The notes under the pieces are model-generated. The model worked only from the letters and a program-made list of their open reading frames with translations, was not told the DNA's origin and searched no databases. This document shows positions 17,030 through 25,768 of a stretch of 64,000 bases of DNA, piece by piece; the stretch's first letter is position 1, and every line of letters starts with the position of its first letter. The stretch spans positions 3,224,001-3,288,000 of the forward strand of contig NZ_JAGINT010000001.1 in assembly GCF_017876295.1 (NCBI RefSeq). Reading direction: 5' to 3'. The translations under genes were made by a program, and so were the position numbers. The stretch is from Kribbella aluminosa. GTDB lineage: Bacteria; Actinomycetota; Actinomycetes; Propionibacteriales; Kribbellaceae.

Positions 17030-18232
17030 ATGAACGAAGTACCCGGAATCACCCGCCGCAGTCTGCTGGGCGGCGCGGCAGCGACCGCCTTTCTCGCCGC
17101 AGGTACGACGCCCCCGGCAAACGCCGCGGTGTCCGCTCTCACCCTCCCGAACCCACCCGCCGACGGGATCGGCCGCGGGCAGGTCTTCGACAACTCGATC
17201 CCGGACCGCTCGGTGTACGCCGGGCTCGTCCAGTTCGTCTGGGGCGCCTCCAGCCTGGCGCAACCGGCCGGTGCGGTGCCGTCGGCGTACATGCCGGCGT
17301 TCCGCGACTTCGACAAGACGCACACGCTCGCGTGGTACCAGGCCAACCACCCGGACTGGGTGGTGTACCTGGCCGATCGGACCACGCCGGCGTGGGAGTT
17401 CGGCAACACGACGTACGTGCCGATCGACTTCCAGAACCCGGACGTGCGCACGTACTACTGGAACGCGTTCATCCAGCCGAAGATCGACGCCGGCTACCCG
17501 ATCATTGCCCTCGACAACGTCGGCACCTTCAACGGGTTCCTGAGCGTCGGGCACTGGCGGGGGAGTACCTGGATCCAGCAGTACTCCGGGGACCGGGTCG
17601 ACACCGCCTGGTCCGGCGCCGTACTGGACTGGCTGTCGTACCTGTCCGGCCGGCTGCACGGGCTCGGGATCGGGCTGGCCGCCAACATCACCTGGAACGG
17701 GTCGGTCGTCCTGTCCGACATGCTCGAGGCGGTCGGGCTGGTCGACGTGTACGTCGACGAGCAGGGCTTCACCGTGCACCGGCCGGGGAACTACAACGAC
17801 GCCGCCTGGCTGAGCAAGTACAACTTCACCCGGCAGATCGCGGCGCAGACGCTGCACTTCGCGATCAACGAGACCACCGAGGCGACGCTCGCCACCGCCA
17901 CCCAGGAGCAGCTGGACTGGGCGGTCGCGAACTATCTGCTGTACCGCGAGCGGAAGAGCATGATGACGCTCTGCGGGCTCGGTGAGTACCACGTCTGGGT
18001 GGACTGCCCGCAGCTGCACACGAACATCGGGCGGCCGTCGGGGTCGCCTGCCGCGGATGCGTCGGGCGCCTACACCCGCTCGTACCAGGGTGGTCTGACG
18101 TTGGTGAATCCGTCGTCGACGGCCACCGCTGTCGTCACGCTTCCGGCCGGGACCTTCACCGACCTGCACGGTCACACGGTTTCCGGTCAGCTGTCGATGC
18201 CGCCCAACTCGGGCAGCGTATTAGCTCAGTGA
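17030..18232 (+). CDS. Secreted TIM-barrel-like putative glycoside hydrolase, Tat signal
   Basis: 400 residues. The N-terminus ITRRSLLGGAAATAFLAAG is a twin-arginine export signal ending near ANA. The body resembles uncharacterised glycosidase-like TIM barrels (GHL15- or GH114-like; from memory, not tested). YLADRTTPAWEFGN precedes a strand ending ALDNVG with Asp162; a later strand reads VYVDEQGF with Glu244. These two acids are the best catalytic candidates. The C-terminal 60 residues form a beta-sandwich tail with LVNPSSTATAVVTLPAG. The next gene is a paralogue. The amino-sugar regulon context suggests an extracellular amino-sugar polymer as substrate. That is an inference. Confidence 0.65.
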   Translation: MNEVPGITRRSLLGGAAATAFLAAGTTPPANAAVSALTLPNPPADGIGRGQVFDNSIPDRSVYAGLVQFVWGASSLAQPAGAVPSAYMPAFRDFDKTHTLAWYQANHPDWVVYLADRTTPAWEFGNTTYVPIDFQNPDVRTYYWNAFIQPKIDAGYPIIALDNVGTFNGFLSVGHWRGSTWIQQYSGDRVDTAWSGAVLDWLSYLSGRLHGLGIGLAANITWNGSVVLSDMLEAVGLVDVYVDEQGFTVHRPGNYNDAAWLSKYNFTRQIAAQTLHFAINETTEATLATATQEQLDWAVANYLLYRERKSMMTLCGLGEYHVWVDCPQLHTNIGRPSGSPAADASGAYTRSYQGGLTLVNPSSTATAVVTLPAGTFTDLHGHTVSGQLSMPPNSGSVLAQ

Positions 18233-18243
18233 AAGGACTGTCC

Positions 18244-19515
18244 ATGCGAATCCGCCGAATGTCCTCGGCCGCGGTGATCGTCGCCGTCGGCCTGGGAATG
18301 CTCACGACGACGGCGCGGGCGGACGAGCCCGCGGGTGGTGGATCGGCTTCGGCCGGTGGGACCTGCGCGCGTCCGGCGTCCGGCCTACCGCTTCCGGTGA
18401 CGCGGGATCACGGCGTACTGCAGGCGCAGGTGTTCGACCGGCAGGTGCCGGATCCGTCGGTGTACGCGGGGCGGGTCGGGTTCGTCTGGGGTGCGCTGAA
18501 GGCGGCGCAGCCCGCTGGGGTGCTGGCCAGCTCGTACGTCACCGCGTTCCGGAACGCGCCGGCGCGGCAGTACACGCCGGAGTGGTTCAAGACGAACCAC
18601 CCGGACTGGATCGAGTACACCGCCGACCGGACCACGCCGGCGTGGGAGTTCAACAACCAGGTGTACACGCCGATCGACATCAGCAACCCCGAGGTGCGGC
18701 AGTGGTTCACCACGAACCTGATCGACCCCGCGCTCGCCGCCGGGTTCACGACGATTGCCGTTGACAACATCGGCGTACGGAACGATTTCCACGTTAGCGG
18801 GCACTACGACAAGGACGGGAACTGGGTGCAGCAGTTCGGCACCGACCCGAAGGATCCGGCGTGGGTCGCGGACGTGCTCGACTGGCTGCGGTACCTGCGC
18901 GACTACGCGCACGCGCACGGCGCGTCAGTGGCGTTCAACCTGACGTTCAACGGCTCGCTGCACGACGAGTTCCAGGACAAGTCGCCGGAGTACCTGGCGG
19001 CGTTGGACCAGATGATCGACATCTCTGACATCTGGCTGAACGAACAGGGCTTCACCGTGCACCGCACCGAGAACGTCGTCGACGACGAGTGGCAACTGAT
19101 GTTCGACCTCCTCCGCCGCCACCGCTGCAAGCCGTCGGTCATCCTGAACAAGCTCCCCACCGACTACTGGAACCAGGCAACCCCCGAACAACGCCAGTGG
19201 GTGGTCGCCAACTACCTCCTGTACCGCGAGTCTCCCGCCATGCTGGAGAGCACCGGCCGCAAGGACTACGCCACCTTCAACGAAATCCCCGAAATGTCGG
19301 CAGACCTGGGCACGGCCATCACCCCACCGGTACGCCGAGGCCCCGTCCTCTGGACCCGCCTGTACCGCGAAGGCATCACAGTCGTCAACCCAACCTCATC
19401 CCAAACCGCCCAGCTGACCCTCCCGTCCGGCACGTACACCGACCTCCACGGCGCCCAGTACTCCGGCAAGATCAACATCCCCGCCAACACCGGCCTGGTC
19501 CTCAAACGCTCCTAG
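18244..19515 (+). CDS. Secreted paralogue of the preceding putative glycoside hydrolase
   Basis: 423 residues. A Sec-type signal (MRIRRMSSAAVIVAVGLGML) ends near ARA. It shares with its neighbour the order QVFDRQVPDPSVYAGRVGFV, ADRTTPAWEF, AVDNIG (Asp174), LNEQGFTVHR (Glu267), ANYLLYRES and the C-terminal tail TLPSGTYTDLHGAQYSG. I chose ATG 18244, which has GAAAGGA 6 bases upstream, over an in-frame GTG at 18229. The gene starts 11 bases after the stop of the first copy, so the two are co-transcribed. The pair exits by different routes (Tat and Sec), which is unusual for close paralogues. Function unknown; glycosidase likely. Confidence 0.65.
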   Translation: MRIRRMSSAAVIVAVGLGMLTTTARADEPAGGGSASAGGTCARPASGLPLPVTRDHGVLQAQVFDRQVPDPSVYAGRVGFVWGALKAAQPAGVLASSYVTAFRNAPARQYTPEWFKTNHPDWIEYTADRTTPAWEFNNQVYTPIDISNPEVRQWFTTNLIDPALAAGFTTIAVDNIGVRNDFHVSGHYDKDGNWVQQFGTDPKDPAWVADVLDWLRYLRDYAHAHGASVAFNLTFNGSLHDEFQDKSPEYLAALDQMIDISDIWLNEQGFTVHRTENVVDDEWQLMFDLLRRHRCKPSVILNKLPTDYWNQATPEQRQWVVANYLLYRESPAMLESTGRKDYATFNEIPEMSADLGTAITPPVRRGPVLWTRLYREGITVVNPTSSQTAQLTLPSGTYTDLHGAQYSGKINIPANTGLVLKRS

Positions 19516-19550
19516 AAAGCAGCGGCTCCCACCGCCCCCACACCGGGGCG

Positions 19551-19802
19551 GTGTGGAGCACGCTGATTGAGGTGCATGCCGACGTATGCGCGGATCAGCT
19601 TCCGCACTACTCGGTCGAGCGGTTCGGGGAGCAGCTTGCGCGGCACGCGTCGGATCCCGGGTGGGAAGTTGTCATCGGGTACGACGCGGAGGAGCCGGTG
19701 GGGTTTGCGTACGCGAACAGCCTCACACCCGACGATCGCTGGTGGCGCCGGATGACCACTCCGCTGCCCGACGCTGCGCAGAAACGCCGACCGCGGCGGT
19801 GA
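19551..19802 (+). pseudogene. Remnant of a GNAT acetyltransferase
   Basis: This frame reads LIEVHADVCADQLPHYSVER, then GWEVVIGYDAEEPVGFAYAN and WWRRM. That matches the N-terminal half of small GNAT acetyltransferases as I recall them. The acetyl-CoA-binding half is missing: after about 80 codons the frame ends at 19802 and no other frame continues it. There is no credible start codon context. I read it as a decayed fragment between the secreted pair and the lacI-type gene. Confidence 0.5.
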
Positions 19803-19876
19803 AGGAGATTATGCTGCGCAAGCCGTGGCGGGGTCTCGTTGGTAGTGAACCATCGCAGGCCTCACCACGTGCAAAG

Positions 19877-20914
19877 TCACCTGAGGTTTTCTGGGGGGAT
19901 GCCGGTGGAGCCTCGGATTACCAGGCGGGTTTCCAGTTTTATCGTCGGCGGGTCGGTGGGGGGTTCGCCGTCGCGGAGTTGGTCCAGGAGGAGGTCTACG
20001 GCGGCGGAGCCCAGTTCGGCGGCGGGGACGTGGATTGAGGTGAGCATGGGGTGAGAGACGGTGGAGAGGGGGCTGTCGTCGATGCCTATGATGCTGATTT
20101 CGCGGCCGACCTGCATTCCGCGTTCGGTGAGGCGGGACATGACGCCGAGGGCGATCAGGTCGTCGTACGCGATGGCGGCGGCTACCTCGGAGGACTGCAG
20201 GAGATCGGCGGCTCGCATGCCGGCCTGGATCTGGGGTTCGAAGGGGCCCAGCTCGCGGAGCTCCACGTCGTTGTCGGCGCAGGCCTTGGCGAGGGCGTCG
20301 CGGCGTTGCTGGTTGGACCAGGAGCGGCGCGGGCCGGCCAGGTACGTGATTCGGCGGTGGCCGAGAGAGACCAGGTGCTCGACGGCCTCTTGCATTCCCT
20401 CGTTCTCGTCGATGACGACGCTGCCGGCGCCGTCGACCTCGCGGTTCACGAAGACGACCGGGAGTTGCTGCGCGAGCCGGGTCAGCTCGGCCGGGGCGGT
20501 GCGCGGTGAGGCCAGGATGAGGCCGTCGACCTGGCGGCTGAGGCTGCGGGCGAGCTCCAGCTCGTCCGCGACGTGCTCGTCGGTGTCCGCGATCAGTACG
20601 GCGTACCGCTTGTCGCGGGCCCGTGCCTGGACGGACTTGATGATCGGCGGGAAGAACGGGTTCGCGATGTCCGGGACGACCAGGCCGACGGTGTCGGTGC
20701 GTCCGGACACCAGTGACCGGCCGGCCCGGCTCGGTGCGTAGCCGAGCTGCCGGGCGACCCGTTCGATCCGGGCCCGGGTCTCGGCATTGACCTTCTCCGG
20801 ATCGGTCAGCGCCCGTGACACGGTCGACGTCGACACGTTGCAGGCCGCGGCCACCTCCGCCAGCGTGACAGCCAAGGCAAGCTCCCCAAGTCGCGTACGG
20901 ATAGATCTTGGCAT
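19877..20914 (-). CDS. LacI-family transcriptional repressor
   Basis: 345 residues. The helix-turn-helix is TLAEVAAACNVSTSTVSRAL (about residues 17-36) and the hinge helix region is LGYAPSRAGRSL. A periplasmic-binding-like sugar domain follows, with VGLVVPDIANPFFPPIIK, VFVNREVDG and IGIDDSPLST. The start at 20914 gives a slightly long N-terminus before the HTH. Upstream lie three sites similar to the CAAACGTTTG operators of nagB and the secreted pair, so autoregulation is likely. It is the best candidate master repressor of the amino-sugar cluster; the inducer is probably an amino sugar or its phosphate. Confidence 0.92.
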   Translation of the reverse strand: MPRSIRTRLGELALAVTLAEVAAACNVSTSTVSRALTDPEKVNAETRARIERVARQLGYAPSRAGRSLVSGRTDTVGLVVPDIANPFFPPIIKSVQARARDKRYAVLIADTDEHVADELELARSLSRQVDGLILASPRTAPAELTRLAQQLPVVFVNREVDGAGSVVIDENEGMQEAVEHLVSLGHRRITYLAGPRRSWSNQQRRDALAKACADNDVELRELGPFEPQIQAGMRAADLLQSSEVAAAIAYDDLIALGVMSRLTERGMQVGREISIIGIDDSPLSTVSHPMLTSIHVPAAELGSAAVDLLLDQLRDGEPPTDPPTIKLETRLVIRGSTGIPPENLR

Positions 20915-20920
20915 CGTAGC

Positions 20921-21009
20921 GCAAACGATTGCCGCTGCTCTGCACCCTGGTTGTAACCACTTGGATGAGTTCCACTGCAAATGGTTGGTTCTTGCTGCAA
21001 ACGTTGGCA
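20921..21009. promoter_or_regulatory. Three LacI-type half-palindromic sites before the lacI-type gene
   Basis: GCAAACGATTGC (20921-20932), TGCAAATGGTTG (20976-20987) and TGCAAACGTTGGCA (20996-21009) are close to the TGCAAACGTTTG core at nagB but imperfect. Their arrangement just upstream of the regulator start suggests cooperative autoregulation at lower affinity. The third site abuts the oligopeptide ATPase remnant. Confidence 0.5.
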
Positions 21010-21019
21010 GTCTCATCCC

Positions 21020-21475
21020 ACCCCGGCCGATCCGGCTCGACGTACTGCGGTTGTTCGCAGACCTGTGTGTGCGGGACGGGCTCGTGATGCTGTGCATCAC
21101 GCACGACATCGTCAGCGCCCAGTACTTCGCCGACGAGATCAACGTGATCAACGCGGCCCGGATGGACAGGTGGACGCCGGTGGCGCGCTCGGAGACGTCG
21201 AGGGCGGTCCGGCGGAGGAGGTCACGCAGCACCCGCGGCACCCGTACACGCAGCTGCTGCTCGAGTCGTCGCCGGACCCCGACCGCGAGGGTGAGCGCAG
21301 TAGATTGCCGATTGTCGACAATCCGAACGAGCCGGTCGACCGCGAGCAGGAACTCGCCGGCTGCCCGTTCGCGGCCCGCTGTCCCCACGCGATGCCGGTC
21401 TGTACCGAGAAACCCCCGCCGGCCGCCACGTTCGCCAACGGTCACTGGTCCCGCTGCTGGTTAGACCAGGAGTAG
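21020..21475 (+). pseudogene. Remnant of an oligopeptide ABC ATPase (OppF/DppF type)
   Basis: One frame reads RLDVLRLFADLCVRDGLVML and CITHDIVSAQYFADEINVI, the region after Walker B and the H-loop of an OppF-type ATPase. From about 21190 another frame gives GGPAEEVTQHPRHPYTQLLL, then GCPFAARCPHAMPVCTEKPP, the C-terminal oligopeptide/dipeptide ABC motif. The N-terminal two-thirds, with Walker A and the signature, is missing and the join is out of frame. It ends 3 bases before the stop of the converging MocR gene. Confidence 0.8.
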
Positions 21476-21478
21476 CGC

Positions 21479-22948
21479 CTAGGTGACTGCTGAGGTGAGG
21501 GTTACGTCGACGGTGGTGCGGTTGAGGTAGTCGGTCCAGGCTTGGGCCAGGCGGGTGACGCCCTGGGTCAATGTTGCCGGGGGCAACGCGTAGGGCAGGC
21601 GGGTGTGGTGGTCGGTGCTGCCGTCGGCGGAGAAGACCGCGCCGGGGAGCAGCGCGACGCCGTACCGGAGTGCGATCTGGGCGAAGTGGGTGGCGTCGCC
21701 GTGTGGGAGGCGGACCCACAGCGACGCGCCCGCCTGCGGGTCCTGCCAGCTCCAGTCGGGGAGGTGCCGGCCGAGCAGCTCGGTCAACGTACGCAGGCCG
21801 ACGGGAAGGGCAGTACGGCGTTCGGTCTCGGCGGTGGCGCGGTGGTCCAGCAGCCGGAGCGCGACCTCCTGCGCGACCAGCGAGCTGCCGAGGTCGGTGA
21901 TCCCGCGGACGCGCGCGAACCGCGAGACCACCTGCGGTACGGCGCGGATCCACCCGAGCCGGAGCCCGCCCCAGAACAGCTTGCTCATCGAGCCGATCGT
22001 GATCAGCCGCTCGTGCGTCCCCAAGGCAGCCGGCGTCGTCCGGCCGTCGAACGCCGTACCGGCCAGCGACGTGTCGTCGACGAGCACCACCTCGTGCTGG
22101 TCGAGGAGCTTGGCAAGCCGCTGCCGCCGATCATCGGCGAGCACGACACCAGTGGGGTTGTGCGCGGCGGCCTGCACGTAGACGAGCCGCGGCGACTCGT
22201 TCGTCAGCAGTCGCTCGAGGGCCGCCACGTCCAGCCCTCGCTCGTCGATGCGGACGGTACGCAGCCGGCTCCCGGTCCGCGCGAATGCCTCCAGCGCCCC
22301 GCGGTACGTCGGTTGCTCGACGATCACGCCGTCGCCCGGCTGCAGGCACCCGCGCGCCACGAGTTCGAGCGCCTGCTGGGCACCGGACGTGATCAGGATG
22401 TCCTCGGGCGCGGTCGCCGTACCGGCGTCGCTGTACCAGCGGGCGATCCGCTCGCGCAGTGCGGGCAGGCCGCGCAGGTGGTAGCCGTGATGCGTACTGG
22501 TCAGCCGCAGGTAGTCGTCCCGGGTGAGGCCCGCGGCGACGTCGGCGACCAGGTCAAGGCTCGGCAGCGCCGCGGTGGCGAAGTCGATCGTTGCCAACGG
22601 CCCGCTCAGGAACTGGCTTGCCGCGTGGTCGCCGGCGAGCCCCGACACGGTCTCCCGGTTGCGGTCGGGCGCGACCCGCGTCCCGCTGCCCTGCCGCCGT
22701 TCGAGCTGCCCCTTCTCCCGGAGTGCCTGGTACGCCGCGACCACCGTCGTACGGCTGACCGTCAGCGCCTCAGACAGCGCCCGCTCGGGCGGCAGCGCGG
22801 ACCCCGGCGGCAGCTCGCCGCGCTCGATCAGCTCGGCCAGGCTGTCGCTCAGCTGCCGGTACAGCGGCCCGGACCGGGCGCCGGTCCCGACCAGCCTGCG
22901 CGCGAGCTCGTCGGCGGAGAATCTGAGGCCATTACCGTCCTGGATCAC
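21479..22948 (-). CDS. MocR-type regulator: GntR HTH fused to PLP aminotransferase domain
   Basis: 489 residues. The winged helix is at about residues 25-100, with LIERGELPPGSALPPERALS and VSRTTVVAAYQALREKGQLE. A fold-type I aminotransferase domain follows with ITSGAQQALELVARG, VYVQAAAHNPTGVVLAD, and the PLP-lysine region ITIGSMSKLFWGGLRLGWIR. GTG start. MocR proteins sense PLP or amine/amino-acid ligands. It diverges from the Gfo/Idh-cupin pair at 23041, which is its nearest candidate target; the spacer is 92 bases. Confidence 0.92.
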   Translation of the reverse strand: MIQDGNGLRFSADELARRLVGTGARSGPLYRQLSDSLAELIERGELPPGSALPPERALSEALTVSRTTVVAAYQALREKGQLERRQGSGTRVAPDRNRETVSGLAGDHAASQFLSGPLATIDFATAALPSLDLVADVAAGLTRDDYLRLTSTHHGYHLRGLPALRERIARWYSDAGTATAPEDILITSGAQQALELVARGCLQPGDGVIVEQPTYRGALEAFARTGSRLRTVRIDERGLDVAALERLLTNESPRLVYVQAAAHNPTGVVLADDRRQRLAKLLDQHEVVLVDDTSLAGTAFDGRTTPAALGTHERLITIGSMSKLFWGGLRLGWIRAVPQVVSRFARVRGITDLGSSLVAQEVALRLLDHRATAETERRTALPVGLRTLTELLGRHLPDWSWQDPQAGASLWVRLPHGDATHFAQIALRYGVALLPGAVFSADGSTDHHTRLPYALPPATLTQGVTRLAQAWTDYLNRTTVDVTLTSAVT

Positions 22949-23040
22949 GAACAGAGTCCAATTTCGTCGCTGTGGCTATAGATGGCATCGAGTTTCGCAC
23001 GCCAATCTAGGGCGCTATCAGACTATCGGGGAGCGTTGCG

Positions 23041-24120
23041 ATGAGCGTGACCTATCAGTTCGAGTACGCCGAGCGGCTGCGCGCCGCGTTCATCGGCGCG
23101 GGCGGGCACTCGTACCGCAACGTGTATCCGGCGTTCCAGTACGCGCCGGTGGATCTCGTTGCCGTGTGTGACGTACAGCTGGACAGGGCGGAGACGTATG
23201 CGCGGCAGTTCGGGGCTGCGGCGGCGTACGACGACCATCTTGAGATGTTGTCGGTGGAGCGGCCGGATGCGGTCTTCATCGTCACGTCGTACACCGACGG
23301 TGGGGATGTGCAGGCGACGGTGCTGGCCGAGGACTGCCTCCGGGCCGGGGCGCATGTCTGGATGGAGAAGCCGACCGCGGCCGGGATCGCGCAGCTCGAC
23401 CGTTTGCAGGCGGCGGCCGACGAGACAGGCCGGACGGTGATGACCGGCCTGAAGAAGATCTTCACGCCCGCGGCCGAGAAGGTGAAGGCGATCATGGGTA
23501 CGCCGGAGTTCGGGGCGGCGTCCTCGATCTCGGTCCGGTACCCGCAGGCGCTGCCCGCGCCCGGCGATCGGTCGGACGACGTACGGATGATCGGGTTCCT
23601 GGACCACATCTTTCATCCAGCGGCGATCCTCACGTACCTGATGGGGCCGGTACGGCGGTTGAGCTACGAATGGGAGCCGCGGACCGGGGCGAGTGTGTCG
23701 AGCCTGCTGTTCGAGTCGGGGGCGGTCGGGACGCTGCATCTCGCGGCGGGCTCGGCGAACGGTGCGCCGCTGGAGCGGGTCGAGGTGATCGGCGAGGGCG
23801 CGAACGTGGTGGTCGAGAACGGCGTACGGATCACGTACTACCGGGCCGGGGCGGATCTCGGGTACGGGCGGGCTTCGTCGTTCGTGACCGACGACGCGGT
23901 GGCGCCGCTGCGCTGGGAGCCGGAGTTCTCGCTCGGCCAGCTCTACAACAAGAACCTGTTCTACCTCGGGTATGTGCCCGAGATCGTGCACTTCTGCGAG
24001 AGCGTGCTGGCCGGGAAGCCGGTCGAGAAGGGCACGCTGGCGGATGTCCGGGAGATCCTCAAGTTGTACGAGTTGTACCGCCGGCTGCCCGCCGGTACGT
24101 CCGCGACGATCGGGAGCTGA
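23041..24120 (+). CDS. Gfo/Idh/MocA-family oxidoreductase
   Basis: 359 residues. It starts with a Rossmann strand RAAFIGAGGHSYRNVYPAF; VAVCDVQLDRAETYA gives the acidic residue at the end of beta-2, and HVWMEKPTAA holds the catalytic lysine motif. The substrate-domain segment RMIGFLDHIFHPAAILTYLM carries a conserved Asp/His pair. It is followed after 2 bases by a cupin gene in the same direction. It probably oxidises a sugar or cyclitol. It is distinct from the other two Gfo/Idh proteins in the window. Confidence 0.86.
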   Translation: MSVTYQFEYAERLRAAFIGAGGHSYRNVYPAFQYAPVDLVAVCDVQLDRAETYARQFGAAAAYDDHLEMLSVERPDAVFIVTSYTDGGDVQATVLAEDCLRAGAHVWMEKPTAAGIAQLDRLQAAADETGRTVMTGLKKIFTPAAEKVKAIMGTPEFGAASSISVRYPQALPAPGDRSDDVRMIGFLDHIFHPAAILTYLMGPVRRLSYEWEPRTGASVSSLLFESGAVGTLHLAAGSANGAPLERVEVIGEGANVVVENGVRITYYRAGADLGYGRASSFVTDDAVAPLRWEPEFSLGQLYNKNLFYLGYVPEIVHFCESVLAGKPVEKGTLADVREILKLYELYRRLPAGTSATIGS

Positions 24121-24122
24121 CC

Positions 24123-24485
24123 ATGGGAGAGAAGAGCCGGGTGACGGCCGCCGACGCGGTGACGGTGGAGGACCAGTCGTGGGGACGCCTGGAGTGGATG
24201 GTCTCCGCCGCACTGGGTAACTCCGGCACGATGACGGTCGGCCGCTGCTACATCCGCCCGGGGGAGCAGAACCCGCGGCACTACCACCCGAACTGCGACG
24301 AGGTACTGCACGTCCTGCAGGGCACGATCGAGCACACCGTCGACGACGACAAGGTCACAATGCGCCCCGGCGACACGATCAGCATCCCCTCCGGCGCCCT
24401 CCACAACGCGCGGAACCTCGGCGCGGACGAGGCGATCTTCGTCATCTGCTTCTCCACCCCCAACCGCGAAACGATAGGGGAGTAG
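24123..24485 (+). CDS. Small cupin-domain protein
   Basis: 120 residues forming a single cupin_2 barrel. Motif 1 is PRHYHPNCDEVLHVLQG (about residues 50-66) with two His and a Glu. Motif 2 is MRPGDTISIPSGALHNARN with the last His. The metal site looks intact. The ATG lies 2 bases after the stop of the Gfo/Idh gene, so it is co-translated with it. Possible roles include sugar epimerisation or isomerisation of the oxidoreductase product, or a binding function. The 162 bases after it (24486-24647) hold nothing I recognise. Confidence 0.8.
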   Translation: MGEKSRVTAADAVTVEDQSWGRLEWMVSAALGNSGTMTVGRCYIRPGEQNPRHYHPNCDEVLHVLQGTIEHTVDDDKVTMRPGDTISIPSGALHNARNLGADEAIFVICFSTPNRETIGE

Positions 24486-24647
24486 AACGCCGTCCGCGGC
24501 TGGCGTGGTCTCCATGCGTCCGAACGCGCTGACCATCCTGGTCCACGCGGCGCGGATTCGAGCGTTTCTGGGGGACGATCAGCGGAGCAGGCAGCTACTT
24601 CCAGCCGACCACGCCTCGGTGCCGATCCAACCCGCCTGAGAGTCGCG

Positions 24648-25736
24648 TCAGCGTGTGCCGTAGTCGGGTACCTGGACCTCGGCACCACCCTGCAGCGCGG
24701 ACTGGTGGGCACAGATCCCGGGTGCGGTCCACGTCGCCGCCGTCCGGGCATCCACCCTTGGCGCACGGTCCTCGACGATGCTGGACACGAACTCGTGCAC
24801 CAGATATGGATGCGACCCGCCGTGCCCGCCGCTGGTGAACCGTCTGATGGCGGCCGGCAGCAACTCGGGCGCGCCGGACGGCTCCACGTCGACGGCGGTC
24901 ACCTCGCGGCCCCGCCGGGCCTCGGTCAGCGGCGCCATCCGGAACTCCTTCATCGGCCCGCCCTCCAGCTGCGGCCACTCCAGTGCACCTTGGTCGCCGT
25001 ACACCGAGAACCCCTCGAGATAGCTCCGCCCGAGCTGGAAGAACGACATCGTCACGTTGGCCACCAACGCCTCGTCCCCGGCCAGCTTGAACAACCCCGC
25101 CTCCGTCCCGAACCCGTCACCCGCGACCCCGACGTGCTCCGGCGTGAGCCGACTCGACCCCAGGCACCGCACCGACTCCGCCCGGGTATCCGCCAGCGCG
25201 AGCGCGGGGGAGAGCGCATGGGTGACGTAGTGCATCGGCGGGTAACCACGCCAGTACTCCGGGAACCCGTCGAGGTTCTGCAGATGGTCGCCCTTGAAGT
25301 AGCTGAGCCGACCCAGCCGGCCGTCGTCGAGGAGCCGCTTGGCGTGGAAGAACTCGCGGGAGTACACCGCGGTCTCCATCATCATGTAGTTGCGCCCGGA
25401 CTCGTCCTGTGCCGCGATCAACGCGTCCAGGTCGTCGAGAGTCGTCGCCATCGGCACCGCGGACGCGCAGTGCCGGCCGGACCGCAGTACCTGCTGGACC
25501 TGCTCGGCGTGGAACCGCACGGGCGTCAGCAGGTGTACGGCGTCCCACCCGTCCGCGGCCAACGCCTCCTCGAGCGATGCGAACCGGTCCGCGATTCCGA
25601 GCCGGTCCGCGACCGCCGCTGTCCGGTCCGGATCCGCATCGACCACCGCGACCCTGCCGACGTCCGGATGCGCCTGGTAGATCGGCGCAAAGTCGGCCCC
25701 GAACCCCAGCCCGACCACAATCACGTCAATGCTCAT
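24648..25736 (-). CDS. Gfo/Idh/MocA-family oxidoreductase
   Basis: 362 residues. MSIDVIVVGLGFGADFAPIYQ is the Rossmann start and VAVVDADPDRTAAVADRLGI follows. The position of the usual EKP motif reads HCASAVPMATTLDDL, so the canonical catalytic lysine motif is altered (AVPM in place of EKPM). A C-terminal substrate domain with GGHGGSHPYLVHEFV follows. The altered motif makes ordinary sugar dehydrogenase chemistry uncertain. I chose ATG 25736 because the domain begins at once; upstream in-frame sequence is not family-like. The gene faces away from the cupin gene and lies 32 bases after the HAD gene, so the two may be co-transcribed. Confidence 0.82.
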   Translation of the reverse strand: MSIDVIVVGLGFGADFAPIYQAHPDVGRVAVVDADPDRTAAVADRLGIADRFASLEEALAADGWDAVHLLTPVRFHAEQVQQVLRSGRHCASAVPMATTLDDLDALIAAQDESGRNYMMMETAVYSREFFHAKRLLDDGRLGRLSYFKGDHLQNLDGFPEYWRGYPPMHYVTHALSPALALADTRAESVRCLGSSRLTPEHVGVAGDGFGTEAGLFKLAGDEALVANVTMSFFQLGRSYLEGFSVYGDQGALEWPQLEGGPMKEFRMAPLTEARRGREVTAVDVEPSGAPELLPAAIRRFTSGGHGGSHPYLVHEFVSSIVEDRAPRVDARTAATWTAPGICAHQSALQGGAEVQVPDYGTR

Positions 25737-25768
25737 ACCGCTACTATCGCGCGATCGCGGTGCCACAC

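Noticed and set aside
15908..18175. 755-codon minus-strand open frame
   Set aside because: Crosses three well supported genes in other frames, including a promoter region, and has no recognisable domain.
24486..24647. 162-base gap between cupin and Gfo/Idh genes
   Set aside because: Searched for a small gene, operator or hairpin; none convincing.
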